Shown one piece after another: positions 44,201 to 53,618 of a DNA stretch of 64,000 bases. Each line of letters begins with the position of its first letter. Within the stretch, counting starts at the first letter, position 1. The translations under genes and the position numbers were made by a program. A model generated the notes under the pieces. It was given only the letters and a program-made list of their open reading frames with translations, had not been told where the DNA came from and did not search any database. This DNA comes from JAVVXB01 sp036651815 (GTDB lineage: Bacteria; Bacillota; Clostridia; Christensenellales; CAG-138): contig JAVVXB010000001.1 in NCBI GenBank assembly GCA_036651815.1, positions 91,208-155,207 of the forward strand, read 5' to 3'.

Positions 44201-47200
44201 CCATATACCATCGGCGAGCTAAAGTACCTGACCTATATATGGTCGCCAAGTGCTTCGATGAACGTTGGCAAGGTATATCTTGGGAAGCCGCATCCCAGCG
44301 ATGATATTCTGGTGACGGAAAACACACAGTTATGGGAAAATGCGAATAAAAACTATGTGAACGTGACCGGCGGGCAGATGGTGGTAGGAACTTATTTTTC
44401 GTGGCATAATACGACCTCGTTGTATTTAACACCCAATAATACCGGCGCGACACCCCTTGAAAGAGCGGGCCTTGTGGCCAGCAGAATTCAAAAACAGGAC
44501 AATCAGACGCCTCGCTGGACTGGTGTTCGGCCTTCTGCCGATGCTCAGATTTATACGGATAAAAACGGCGTCAGCTATTATGAAATGGTTTATATGGGTA
44601 ATCATGGGACGACCGGTACCCATGTCCATACCACCGGCACGGCAAATATCCATACCGAGGCCGTGTATGCACAAACCAATGCCAGTGGCGGATGGTATTC
44701 TCTAAACAGCACAACGGGGGTCTATGAGGCGCTCACGTATGACACGCCCACACTCAATAACGCCAGCGCAGCCAATGCGACGGGTAAGGCGGTTTATACG
44801 ATTCCGACGGCGAAAACAAATCCTGCGCTGTGGCGGGTAAGTCCCGACCCGACGACACTTACGGAAGGCAGCTATATAGATTACGATGTTATACTTAAAG
44901 CTGCAGCGGGGATCGCATCGGGTACTGCGGAATTGACTGCGAAGAAGCAGACGATGGTCTTTAAACTGACGCTGCTTCAGGATCGAAGCATAATGACACC
45001 AATACCTGGCTATGCACATCTATATTCAAATGAAATGTATGTGTTGAAACAGTTGATTGGAGGATCATACTGCAAAGGAATCATTGTTACCGGATGGCTT
45101 GGCGACAGCGGCATGACCTTGGAAGGCGACGGCTATGGCAACAATGACGCAGGCAATGGTCAGGCAGCTATCAACAAGGGCACGGCGCCGGCAGGCACGA
45201 TGACGCTGACGTTGGACAATACAAACTATAATGTGCTGAATTCGGCAAATGGCACCCACATCACCTTCCGCAATATCATTTTAAAGTCGGGGGCAACGGG
45301 CGCGCCAAAGAGCATTAGTAGCTCTTGCGATGCAGGAACCGTGACGGGAAAAATACAGATGGGGCCGGGGCTGGAATCAGATATCCCGTGGACGATTATG
45401 GGAGCGACCGGAACCGGCAAGGAGGCAAATGTACGCATCTATGGCGGTACTTATGCAAACGTATATGGAGCCAAGGACTGCACGACTCCGGTAACCAATG
45501 TCAATTTGGAGATTTATGGCGGAACCTTTACGGGGCAACACGCCATCATTGGCGCACAAGGAGCCAACACGACGGTGACGGGGACGGTAAAGACTAAATT
45601 AGCCTTTACCAAGGCCTATGGCGGTGGGTTCACCTACAACGCGGGAGGCAATAATGCAAACGCTTATAGAATATCCTTTGAGTCGGGACCAATAGGTCGA
45701 TCCGAACTTGATTTTTCGATTGAAAAAGGCTTAAATGTTTTTTCAAGCGGATCTGTATGGAGCGTACTTGGAACGACTAATGTAACAAAGTCTGCGGATA
45801 ATTTAAAGAATGGCTCTACGGCAGTGATCAATATGCCGGATACCACGATCTTTGTGCTAGCTCCAACCGGTGAGTGGGCTTATAACGGCCCTGCAACGGC
45901 GAATCTAGGCACACATGAGATCACCATCAATGGTCTTAAAAGTGCTACCTCCATCTATGCATGGGGAGCAAATGGAAACAACGTACCAAACGCAAATGAG
46001 CTTAAGGGTATTATAAATGTCAATGCTGATACGAGTATAGGCACTGTGTACAATGCCAGCGAAATTCATATAGCCAAGGGCAAAACACTGAGCATAACGG
46101 GGGCGAATGGCTTTACATCGTTGCAAGTGGATAAAGCACAAACGAGTACAGACTTTGTAACGGATGTACATATCGCGGAAGGGGCGATGGTCGATCTACT
46201 TACGATCAACAATGGCTATTGTTATGTGAAAGACCTGTATGGATCCGGAACGCTCAGAGTGCCGGCGATTACAAATCTTGCGGCAACAACGGCGACCACA
46301 GGATCGCTGCGTGTGGGCGGCCGCTATGTAAGCGTAGGCGGCAGCAGAATGAAGCTGGATATCAACAATCCTGCAGAGGTGGAAGCAAACCTCGCAAATC
46401 TGCCGTCACTGCTTTTCTTTTATACAGCAGCCGCCAATGCGGATGCGGCAAATTTCCGCACAACGGGCTCGCTGGCTATGAGCGGCAAGGGATTGCTTGG
46501 CAATGCACAGGCAGTGGCAAATAACCAGACCGGTAGGCAATCCAATATATATGTAGCGAACAATCAAGTTCGGGTGCGGGTCTATTCGGATATTGAGAAC
46601 ACGCGTAGGTACAATGACTATTGGACGCTTGCCGATGCGCTTAGAGACTTAAAGGACGGCAAGGATCGCGAATATATCGTTAACTTTGTGGTGGATTATC
46701 CTTTGTCACAAGAGGATATAGACGCGACAAAGAATTTTGAAAATCCCAATATTAAGAAGCTGATCTTTTCAAGCATTAACCAGAAGACTGGCGATTCACT
46801 GCGATGGGTCGATGCAGTAAACCCGGCGGCTCCTTTGGCCCAGGTGGGTGCGCTTGCGGGCAAGGCTTGGGAAATGCCAATTGCAGTGGGAACGCTGAAG
46901 GGTACGGGGACGAGCGTTTGCTTTGAGAGCTTTCGCTTTGGTGGTTCTTTTGGAAGCACAGAGCCTGTGATCGGCAACGGCAGCAACCTGGTGATGGGCG
47001 AAAACGGGAAAAAGAGCGGAGCGACGCAGGCGGCCTATGGTGATGAAGGCAGCGTTAAAATGGATAGCAATGCCTTTTGCGTGTTTGGCGGCGTAAACTA
47101 CGGTGCGAGTGTGACCGAAAACCCGGTTTTGACCATCAACAGCGGGTATTATCGTTGGGCGGTTGGTGGCAGCCGTATGCCGGCTTCCACGGACAGCACC

Positions 47201-50200
47201 AATATCGGAGGTCAGGTCACGGGTAACGTCGTGATTGATATACGTGGCGGAGCGATTGAATCTGTTCACGGGGTGGGCAACGAGGCATTTAACGCAACGA
47301 AGGTGAACAATCGGATGCCGGTGTCCGGATCAACTACGATTAACGTTTATGACTACTTAAACAATGATATATTCTTCTATGGGCATAAGGGAAATGGAAA
47401 GGTTGTTATTAACCAACTTAAGGCTGATGCGACGCTTAAAGGAATTGCCGAGTTTGATGCAATCAATCTGAACGAAAACACTTCCGTTCGCGAGTGGATC
47501 ACGACGCGGCTGCTCAACGACACAAAGGTCAATAACATCGGCGTAGGTGGCGCAGTCAATCTTTGCGCTGGGAAAAAGCTGATGATCAGTGGCAACATTG
47601 CCGAGGAAAAGCGCATCGTCGATCAGATCAATGTGGTCAATATTTCAACCGCGACGCCGACTGCGGAATTATCGGTGTTTAAAAGCGGAACGGTCAGTCA
47701 ACCCCTGCTCATTCGGGACAAGGATGTCACAAGTGGTTCGCCTACTAGATATCTGAAGCTGGGAGTCAACGGTACAGCTGCTGCAGAGGGCGACAATATT
47801 TTTAAATTTATCGAAAACCCCGGTGCGGCTGTGACGGATGTGAATATTGCGTCGGCGGTTACATTCACTCCATATGTTCGGTATGTCGCAACGGCGACAG
47901 GTTTTATCGTCGCAAAAGGTACACAGGAAAACAACGAGCGCAACATCATTGAGCTTGCAATCGGCAGAACATGGGTCGTGTTGGCAAATCCAACGACATA
48001 TGCCGCATTTAGAATGGAAACGCCGTCTTTGGCAGAAGCGTTGCGATATGTGGATGAATGGCGGTTGGATGCGAATATATATGGAAAAATCCAGAATATG
48101 TTTATTGGGTTTATGCAGCCAACCTATACCGTCACGAGTACGGATGTAGCTTATATGGCGCGATATGGCGGAATCGGAAATGCCACGTCAAAGACGCTGA
48201 CGATAGGATGTGCATCGGATTCAAATACGGTTCCTTCCTATGAAGCTACACTGAGCCTTGCGTCAGGCGCAACGGCAACATGGACGTTTATAAACAACCA
48301 TACGATCCTTCAAAACATGACGCTCCCGGATGTCACGCTTAGCACAAATGACCAAAGCAAGGCGCTGACGCTTCAAGCGGGTCTCATGAATTCTGCCGGC
48401 GGGGTGATCGATGTGACAAAGGTTGGTACACTCAATGTAAATGTGCCGATTGTCATCGATAACGTGACAGAGTTTGAAAACCTAAACATCAACGAAGACT
48501 TGACGATTAACAAAAATATGTACGGTGCGGCGGCAAATAACCATGGTAAGCTCACAATTGCTGCCAATAAAGAATTGAAGCTTGCGGGAGCAGATGCAAA
48601 AGCAAATCGATTAAGCGTGGATTCACTCGTAACTGGCGGAGCGAATACTAAGCTGCTCATTCCAAAGAGCGACGGAAGCAATTTGACCAGTGTGACGCTT
48701 AAAAACGGAACCAAGGCAACGCTACCGATATCCAACCCATTGAAGCTCAACGCATATGACAATGCGAAGGGCAATGTCATATTGGGCGTGAACCTGCTTA
48801 ATGGTGCAACAAAAGCGGAGCCGGATTATGGAAAGAATACCCAGGGTCAGGACAATAACGGTCCGACGGAAAAATATGCCGGAGATAATGCGCTGATATT
48901 TTCCGATGCGGCGCTGGCAAAAACGATAGGCAAACCCAACAACGCACAGTTTATGCCCAGTGGATATCAATTTGTAGGATGGAAGGGCAATAAGGCGCCC
49001 CAAGATGCGGATACGCAAAAGACAATTTATCTCTTTGAGCCGATATCCAGCGAGATATCGTTGACATATGAAGATACGGTCAACGGTGTAGACATTCGTG
49101 AGATGTTCGACAATCTTAAGCTGGCGATGGAACGGATCAATGTCCTGAATGTTCCGACGAAAGACTACTATATCGGCGTGATCAACGCGGGTTCTTATTC
49201 GGTTACGAATGCCGATATGCAGGCCATAACCGATTATTCGGGCAAGGCGGCAACGCTTTCCTTCGGAAAATACAACCTCGATCAGGGTACAGGACTGGTA
49301 TTCCGTGATACTCTGACAACAATGCCTATATTTAAGAGTATAACGAACGTTGAAAAGCTGAACCTGACCTTTGACAAGGACATCACTGTGCAGGTGAACG
49401 CAGAATTTCATTTAAAGCCCTCATTGGGGACGGTAACGCCCAATCGATTGTCGGTGACGGGAACAACGGGCAGTCTCTTTGTTGATAAAGAGGTGACGAT
49501 CAAGAGCGTTAATACGAACAATCTAACCATAGGTACAAACGCTACGATAACGGGCGATATGGCGGTTGCCGACACATTACGTATCAACAATAAGACGCTT
49601 ACACTCACCGGAACCAGCGCAACGCTGAGTGCACAAAAACTGCAATCAACAGGCAGTTCGGCGGAGCTTATTGTTCCAAAGACACAAAAAACCAACCCCG
49701 TAAAGATCACTGGCACAAATATAACACCTGCGGTATTGCTAAAGCTGGGGGTGGGCGGTACAGGCGAAAAGGGTGATCGGCTGCTCGATTTCACGGTTGC
49801 TGCAAACGCCGTTCGAACGCACTACACAAGCGGCAGTGGCGTTGGAAATGATTTGCTGGTCACAAAGGGCCTGACTGCGAACAAAGAGGATAACTTCATA
49901 CTGCTCGCAAGCGGAGAAGTGGTGCTGGATGACGGAACGACCCAGACGCTGTGCGGCAGCATCGCAGAGGCAATGGGCATGATCGGCAATGGCAAGGGCA
50001 GCTATACCATCGGATTCAAAAACGGGACGTATGCGGTAACCGCTGCGGATGCGCAGGCGATTAAAGCCAATGCGGCGGGCGCTGCAATTCTGAACTTTGA
50101 CGGAAAAAAATATGCCGCATCGGTGGGGATAAAAACGGCGTTGAACTTTGAAACGGGCGTCTTAGTCTTGGAGCTGCAGGCGGCAACCACAGTGTTTAAG

Positions 50201-52189
50201 GATACTAAGCTCAATGTGGCGGCTGAAACAACCATTAAGGTTTCAGGATCAAAGGCTGCGGTGCTTGATGTCGGTTTTGAAGCAACGGATAACATGCTCT
50301 CTATTCAGGGGACGGCAGCTCCGATCGGAACAGCAGTGGTGCTTTCGATAAAAACAGATATGCCATTGACACTTGGTACACTTTCGTCCCTGAACGGAAT
50401 CGTTATCAATGCGGGCGCGACACCGATAAAGGCAAAGGAAATCAAGGAATTTGGCGCATTGACCATAGGCAGCAAAGATGCGGGCGGTGCTAGCGCAAAC
50501 CTTACGCTCAGCGATACATTGAATAAGGGCGCGGGGAGCGGCGAGATTCATATCAACCGCGGAGCGACATCGGCTACGGGCAGCGTATTGACACTGGGCA
50601 GCGGCGCAGTACAAAGCGTTGGCAGCTTAGCTGTGAGCGGAGATGAAAACAAGCTTAACGTGCATAAGGATACGCGTACAGGCACAAGACCGCTGAGCGT
50701 AAATGCTGCAGGACCTGCCGGGACAAGCACAACCGCAAGGCTAACGCTTGGGATTCTGGGAGCAACCGAGGCGATGGATGATATTCTGCTTACATACACT
50801 GCGGATCAACAACAAACCAACATGGATGCGCAATACAGGTCGGGCATGAGCTTGCCAGTGATGGTAGACCCGGTAGCGCCAAGAAATATCATTGTTGGAT
50901 CTATGGATCCACCGTTTATTGAGCTGGAAAGGGTAAAGCATGAAACCAAGCCGGATGTGAATGCCGGAACCACGGCAAACAATAAGACACTCGATTTCAA
51001 AGCAACCTCTGGCAATGTAGGTTTGCAGATTGCAGCTGCATATGTATCCACAAAGGCGGCAGCTGAATTTACGGGAACACTGCCGAACTTTGCAATACCA
51101 ACAGGCGGCTATGCGGTAACGAACAAGGGAACGACGGCTGCACCGATTTGGCAGACGGCGGCTGTGAGCATGGATCCGACGCAGACATACTATGTACACA
51201 TCATCAACAATGTGGGCCTGTCCTATTCAGCTCCAATCGATGTGTATAGTCCTGTCTCTGGTATAACGACGGCAACGAGCGCTGCAAGTACACCACTTGA
51301 TCCCAAAAGAACGGTAACGATTAGCGTTGCGGATCCGGAAAAGCCTCAAAGTGCAGCCGGTGGCATCCTTCAGATTGCATACATCAAGGGCGTGGCGGGG
51401 ATCGCGATGGCAGATCTCTTGGAAACGGACGCTCTTGGAAAGCAGAAATTTAAGGCGGCAAGTTTCGCAACCGGGTCTATTGTAGATATAGGGAGAATGG
51501 CGGATACCGTGCAATTTGATATTCCAAGTAACGGAGTCGATCCCGTCTACTATGTGTATGCCGTAGATGCCTTTGGTAACGTCAGCGAATTGATAGCACC
51601 AATTAGTGAGTACATCATGAAGGTGAGCGTACCGCTGAAAATTAGAACGGTGGCGCTTACGACATCAACAGATACTACGGTGCCATTGACGAACGCAGAA
51701 AGAAGTGTAAACGACAAATATTACCTCATTGCCCCGGTCATTCCCATTGAGAATTTCAGTACAAAGGGAATCAGCGTGAGCATGAAGGGATTAGAGCCAG
51801 CGGCAATTTCGAGTGCGATCAATATTGTATCGCAAGCGGAAATTACCAATGCCTCCGTGGATCTTTCAAAGAGTGTGTGCATTACCTTAAATCCGGCGAG
51901 CTATACGGATAGAAATATGAATGTATATAACAGCAATATACTCACCTCGCCGCAGGATCTGGCCGGCATGAGAATTACGCCGCTCAAATTAGATATTGCG
52001 GGATTAGAAAGCAGACGAGGAACAGAACGGATGATGAATGTATTCACCTTTGGTGGAATTTATTCGCCATATTATCTCAGCGCAAACGGAACCTCCGGCG
52101 CAAACAGAACTGAATATGAGTTGAACGAGCCGGAAATCAGTGAGGCGAATTGGTTCAAGCTTATCTATCAACTAGAACTCAAGAAATAG
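41243..52189 (+). CDS. Giant surface protein with zinc-knuckle-like array and beta-helix-like modules
   Basis: About 3,648 residues. ATG 41243 has GGAGG 7 nt upstream. The N-terminus is a signal peptide with a lipobox (VLTGC at about residues 21-25), so it may be lipid-anchored. Residues 146-302 hold nine CxxC-x4-H-x4-H/C repeats. A 13-residue Ser/Thr/Pro/Asn repeat linker lies at 455-545. The rest, to the end, is Gly/Asn/Thr/Ala-rich and beta-strand-rich, with right-handed beta-helix traits (VRIYGGTYANVYGA, LEIYGGTF). At least five modules repeat a segment of the type AEAL...YxIxFxxGxYxVTxxDxxAI...GKAAxLxF. No LPxTG signal or membrane helix ends the protein. Likely a surface adhesin; the ligand is unknown. 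Frame is intact over 11 kb, which argues for selection. Confidence 0.85.
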   Translation: MKNMKRVLGLVLSIIMGVSSVLTGCTQIVALEKQTIAVYSLSFIDGQGMGLSVPAETQIKDVEIQLPNTMNAVLKSDEPDTFTPLNVTWQCIGYDAKTPGIYHFVAVLPEGYAYVGALIDQPPKIEVIVEGLADIPPSVGLGAEACLICGEITHTTEKHDTTTDQTMGQCATCGSVEHTTENHLTPCETCGSTGHTTKNHIAPCETCGSTEHTTENHLTPCETCGSTEHTTKNHITPCAACGSMEHTTENHLPPCETCGSKEHTTKNHITPCATCGSMEHTTENHPAPCKTCGSTEHTTDKCTVNVQNVARITFTVKEGEGTLADGRLSVVVSVNKGDSLDTAIIPEAISNDPMRLHFYWKSERTGNTYRNEDLAGLYLVDDVTMIAYFVPALCTCGEGDGADIHKASCEILKLPEFVMTYEAKAESNETIELREDQVATAIENATEKPNADVASEPALNNKNEVAASTPVPSNQNAVAISTPAPTGKNAAATSTPVPSNQNAVATNTSVPSDQNVVVISTQAPSDQNAAVISTPAPTGKNAAAAGKRSAGALFAAAEPRRIPAGRSTAQTSLQVPALMAASTGGNAIDGIVPKGTIFVSPNPATSTMVGSYAWYDDFGSAISAINQAASASTTYKIIICKDGYALTPAESDMRTMAGKAAKLIISASWRDPEGAETKWNGAVSNWAGPYGAGSSAPADAGTISNSAYFFCGVPTTFRNIRFGGTTNQGVYGLGNAMVMGEGIEMIGGIKYNLYGGGGGGWDAASTSETYASTNVTVFSGSYGTAEDIAVAGGSAAKESITGNTNVNIYGGKFSGMIMGSNRGCQGSLHAGNSVLRVVPLKGLKFVAPTLIGDTYSAWREAGTATVNVNTDSFGAPVDLSKTSIVAYGGNQVLVPTVTVGGAAPNGKKGSDFTVSINISAGTNGIKEIIGRTKLVYNQDNLYASKITINAAGRIGLIQGMYDTDAADNMARKSTSGALTLQLNGNIPYTIGELKYLTYIWSPSASMNVGKVYLGKPHPSDDILVTENTQLWENANKNYVNVTGGQMVVGTYFSWHNTTSLYLTPNNTGATPLERAGLVASRIQKQDNQTPRWTGVRPSADAQIYTDKNGVSYYEMVYMGNHGTTGTHVHTTGTANIHTEAVYAQTNASGGWYSLNSTTGVYEALTYDTPTLNNASAANATGKAVYTIPTAKTNPALWRVSPDPTTLTEGSYIDYDVILKAAAGIASGTAELTAKKQTMVFKLTLLQDRSIMTPIPGYAHLYSNEMYVLKQLIGGSYCKGIIVTGWLGDSGMTLEGDGYGNNDAGNGQAAINKGTAPAGTMTLTLDNTNYNVLNSANGTHITFRNIILKSGATGAPKSISSSCDAGTVTGKIQMGPGLESDIPWTIMGATGTGKEANVRIYGGTYANVYGAKDCTTPVTNVNLEIYGGTFTGQHAIIGAQGANTTVTGTVKTKLAFTKAYGGGFTYNAGGNNANAYRISFESGPIGRSELDFSIEKGLNVFSSGSVWSVLGTTNVTKSADNLKNGSTAVINMPDTTIFVLAPTGEWAYNGPATANLGTHEITINGLKSATSIYAWGANGNNVPNANELKGIINVNADTSIGTVYNASEIHIAKGKTLSITGANGFTSLQVDKAQTSTDFVTDVHIAEGAMVDLLTINNGYCYVKDLYGSGTLRVPAITNLAATTATTGSLRVGGRYVSVGGSRMKLDINNPAEVEANLANLPSLLFFYTAAANADAANFRTTGSLAMSGKGLLGNAQAVANNQTGRQSNIYVANNQVRVRVYSDIENTRRYNDYWTLADALRDLKDGKDREYIVNFVVDYPLSQEDIDATKNFENPNIKKLIFSSINQKTGDSLRWVDAVNPAAPLAQVGALAGKAWEMPIAVGTLKGTGTSVCFESFRFGGSFGSTEPVIGNGSNLVMGENGKKSGATQAAYGDEGSVKMDSNAFCVFGGVNYGASVTENPVLTINSGYYRWAVGGSRMPASTDSTNIGGQVTGNVVIDIRGGAIESVHGVGNEAFNATKVNNRMPVSGSTTINVYDYLNNDIFFYGHKGNGKVVINQLKADATLKGIAEFDAINLNENTSVREWITTRLLNDTKVNNIGVGGAVNLCAGKKLMISGNIAEEKRIVDQINVVNISTATPTAELSVFKSGTVSQPLLIRDKDVTSGSPTRYLKLGVNGTAAAEGDNIFKFIENPGAAVTDVNIASAVTFTPYVRYVATATGFIVAKGTQENNERNIIELAIGRTWVVLANPTTYAAFRMETPSLAEALRYVDEWRLDANIYGKIQNMFIGFMQPTYTVTSTDVAYMARYGGIGNATSKTLTIGCASDSNTVPSYEATLSLASGATATWTFINNHTILQNMTLPDVTLSTNDQSKALTLQAGLMNSAGGVIDVTKVGTLNVNVPIVIDNVTEFENLNINEDLTINKNMYGAAANNHGKLTIAANKELKLAGADAKANRLSVDSLVTGGANTKLLIPKSDGSNLTSVTLKNGTKATLPISNPLKLNAYDNAKGNVILGVNLLNGATKAEPDYGKNTQGQDNNGPTEKYAGDNALIFSDAALAKTIGKPNNAQFMPSGYQFVGWKGNKAPQDADTQKTIYLFEPISSEISLTYEDTVNGVDIREMFDNLKLAMERINVLNVPTKDYYIGVINAGSYSVTNADMQAITDYSGKAATLSFGKYNLDQGTGLVFRDTLTTMPIFKSITNVEKLNLTFDKDITVQVNAEFHLKPSLGTVTPNRLSVTGTTGSLFVDKEVTIKSVNTNNLTIGTNATITGDMAVADTLRINNKTLTLTGTSATLSAQKLQSTGSSAELIVPKTQKTNPVKITGTNITPAVLLKLGVGGTGEKGDRLLDFTVAANAVRTHYTSGSGVGNDLLVTKGLTANKEDNFILLASGEVVLDDGTTQTLCGSIAEAMGMIGNGKGSYTIGFKNGTYAVTAADAQAIKANAAGAAILNFDGKKYAASVGIKTALNFETGVLVLELQAATTVFKDTKLNVAAETTIKVSGSKAAVLDVGFEATDNMLSIQGTAAPIGTAVVLSIKTDMPLTLGTLSSLNGIVINAGATPIKAKEIKEFGALTIGSKDAGGASANLTLSDTLNKGAGSGEIHINRGATSATGSVLTLGSGAVQSVGSLAVSGDENKLNVHKDTRTGTRPLSVNAAGPAGTSTTARLTLGILGATEAMDDILLTYTADQQQTNMDAQYRSGMSLPVMVDPVAPRNIIVGSMDPPFIELERVKHETKPDVNAGTTANNKTLDFKATSGNVGLQIAAAYVSTKAAAEFTGTLPNFAIPTGGYAVTNKGTTAAPIWQTAAVSMDPTQTYYVHIINNVGLSYSAPIDVYSPVSGITTATSAASTPLDPKRTVTISVADPEKPQSAAGGILQIAYIKGVAGIAMADLLETDALGKQKFKAASFATGSIVDIGRMADTVQFDIPSNGVDPVYYVYAVDAFGNVSELIAPISEYIMKVSVPLKIRTVALTTSTDTTVPLTNAERSVNDKYYLIAPVIPIENFSTKGISVSMKGLEPAAISSAINIVSQAEITNASVDLSKSVCITLNPASYTDRNMNVYNSNILTSPQDLAGMRITPLKLDIAGLESRRGTERMMNVFTFGGIYSPYYLSANGTSGANRTEYELNEPEISEANWFKLIYQLELKK
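41678..42148 (+). repeat. Nine-unit zinc-knuckle-like repeat array inside the giant protein
   Basis: Nine units of Cys-x2-Cys-Gly-Ser-x2-His-Thr-Thr-x2-His. Units 2-9 (from 41750) repeat every 17 codons (51 bp). The last unit ends in Cys (CKTCGSTEHTTDKC), which is the exact CCHC spacing of retroviral zinc knuckles; the others are CCHH. DNA identity between units is high but not complete, so the array has been kept under protein-level constraint. Confidence 0.9.
42605..42877 (+). repeat. Seven 39-bp repeats encoding a 13-residue linker
   Basis: Units such as STPVPSNQNAVAI and STPAPTGKNAAAT alternate; seven units in a row. A flexible, glycosylation-prone stalk between the Cys/His array and the beta-rich body of the giant protein. 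Confidence 0.85.
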
Positions 52190-52209
52190 CAGCGAGAGGC
52201 GAGAAAAGC

Positions 52210-52728
52210 ATGACAAGGCTTGTACAAAGGAAAAATAAGCAAAAAATAATGATCGCACTTGCAGTGGTAATTGTGCTTTTGATAGCGGCAATCACCATGG
52301 TATTACTCATAAGTGCACGGCGTGCGGAAAAAGACGCGTTAGCGGATGAGGGAGGTGTGCAAACAGAGGAAGGCATCCGTCAAAAGTTGCAAGAAGAGGT
52401 TGATGAAGGAAAAATAGATTTCAGCATCAATACGAAACCGAAATTTGAAACGCCGGAAGGCGAAGGCAGCCTTTTCATAGAGAATGGAGCAAACAACAAG
52501 GTAGAGATCAAGGTGGATATCAAACTGGATGAAACAGGGGAAACCATATATGAAAGTCCTGTGTTAAAACCAGGTGAACAGATTCTTTATGCAAAGCTTC
52601 AAAAAGTTTTGACCGTTGGAGAACATGAGGCAACAGCCTTGGTAAGCGTTATGGAAAGTGGGACGGGGAAATTGCAAAGTCAATTTCAGGTTGCTTTGGC
52701 CATTGAGCTTCAAGGTGCGGAATCTTAG
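52210..52728 (+). CDS. Membrane-anchored accessory protein, paralogue 1
   Basis: A 172-residue protein with a basic N-terminus, one membrane helix (about 11-36) and an outer domain of about 130 residues predicted as beta-rich. It shares with the three proteins at 53.6-55.2 kb the pattern EEx-IxxxLxxxxxEGxxxxSIN...GxGxxxIENxxNN...VDIxLxxxGExIYxSxxLxPGxxxxxAxLxxxLxxGxHEAxAxVS. I do not recognise the family. ATG 52210 has GAGAGGCGAG upstream; 20 bases follow the giant gene. It is the most divergent of the three helix-anchored copies. An adaptor or chaperone role for surface-fibre assembly is inference from context only. Confidence 0.75.
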   Translation: MTRLVQRKNKQKIMIALAVVIVLLIAAITMVLLISARRAEKDALADEGGVQTEEGIRQKLQEEVDEGKIDFSINTKPKFETPEGEGSLFIENGANNKVEIKVDIKLDETGETIYESPVLKPGEQILYAKLQKVLTVGEHEATALVSVMESGTGKLQSQFQVALAIELQGAES

Positions 52729-52769
52729 GTCTTGTCGCATCTCAATGATGTTGGATCAAACAAATTTGT

Positions 52770-52793
52770 ACTTCTTAATTTTAAATAAGAAGT
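52770..52793 (+). promoter_or_regulatory. Hairpin before the small secreted subunit gene
   Basis: An exact 8-bp stem (52770-52777 with 52786-52793), 27 nt before ATG 52821 and just before a strong AAGAAGGAG site. It could stabilise a processed 5' end or attenuate. Confidence 0.5.
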
Positions 52794-52820
52794 CAAAACA
52801 AAAAAGAAGGAGAAATTCAA

Positions 52821-53504
52821 ATGAAAAAAAAATTAGCCTGTATCTTGGTGGTACTCCTAACGATGGCATTGTTTGTCATGCCGGCAATGGCAGCTGATTA
52901 CAATACAGCTGGCGATGGTGCTCATACGTATTTTGGCGTCACAACGTCAACGACAAACCCCACGCAAATTAACTTCACCGTCCCTCTTTATGTTACATCT
53001 GTCGTAGTTAGCAATTCTGCAAACGTAGTTGTTCCATCGAACTATGCGATTACGAACACTGGCAACACAGCGGCTTCTTCCGCAATCTGTGTAACAAGCA
53101 TTGTATGCAACCAGGATGCAGGTGCATCATGGTCTTTGACTGCGGCCGCTCCCACAGGAGCAAACGGGCTTAAGTTCTCGGTAGGCAACTATGTGATGGC
53201 GGCTGGCAAGACCTATGATGTGAAAACGGAAACAACGGGCGTATTTTACAACACAGGAACCCCCACAAACTTTAAGCCCATTACATCACAGTTCAAGAGC
53301 GCAACGAACAACAAAGTGGACATTCCGCTTGTGGGTACAGTAGCCTCAATGTCTCGCACAGATAGCACCGTAACCAGCGATGCTTTCAAGCTTGTTTATA
53401 CCATAACAGCATGCGATGCCAATGGCGCACCAATTAAGAGCGGCTATGTTGGCGATGACTCAACTGCAACAGGTGCAGGCTATCTAGCAGCGCCTATTTA
53501 TTAA
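52821..53504 (+). CDS. Small secreted beta-rich protein, candidate fibre subunit
   Basis: A 227-residue exported protein. The signal peptide ends AMA|AD after residue 24. The mature protein opens with ADYNTAGDGAHTYFGV and is rich in Thr, Val, Ser, Ala and Asn, with few charges and alternating strand patterns (INFTVPLYVTSVVVSNSANVVV). Four Cys-poor domains end in an acidic C-terminus. No pilin class motif or sorting signal is seen and I do not recognise the family. A very good ribosome site, hairpins on both sides and a simple composition suggest a highly made structural subunit. Its mature start shares A-H-T-x-F-G with the dockerin protein at 55.2 kb. Confidence 0.75.
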   Translation: MKKKLACILVVLLTMALFVMPAMAADYNTAGDGAHTYFGVTTSTTNPTQINFTVPLYVTSVVVSNSANVVVPSNYAITNTGNTAASSAICVTSIVCNQDAGASWSLTAAAPTGANGLKFSVGNYVMAAGKTYDVKTETTGVFYNTGTPTNFKPITSQFKSATNNKVDIPLVGTVASMSRTDSTVTSDAFKLVYTITACDANGAPIKSGYVGDDSTATGAGYLAAPIY

Positions 53505-53523
53505 AAAGTAGCATAGGCTTCAG

Positions 53524-53550
53524 GAGGAGTCGGATAACGACCGACTCCTC
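53524..53550 (+). terminator. Hairpin after the small secreted subunit gene
   Basis: A perfect 10-bp GC-rich stem (53524-53533 with 53541-53550), 7-nt loop, no T run. It may protect the 3' end of the subunit mRNA and reduce read-through to downstream accessory genes. Confidence 0.6.
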
Positions 53551-53618
53551 AACCGGTTAATAAATTTCGGTAAGAGCATGGTGGGTTAAAACAATAGCAT
53601 TAGATAAGTGAGGTTCAA

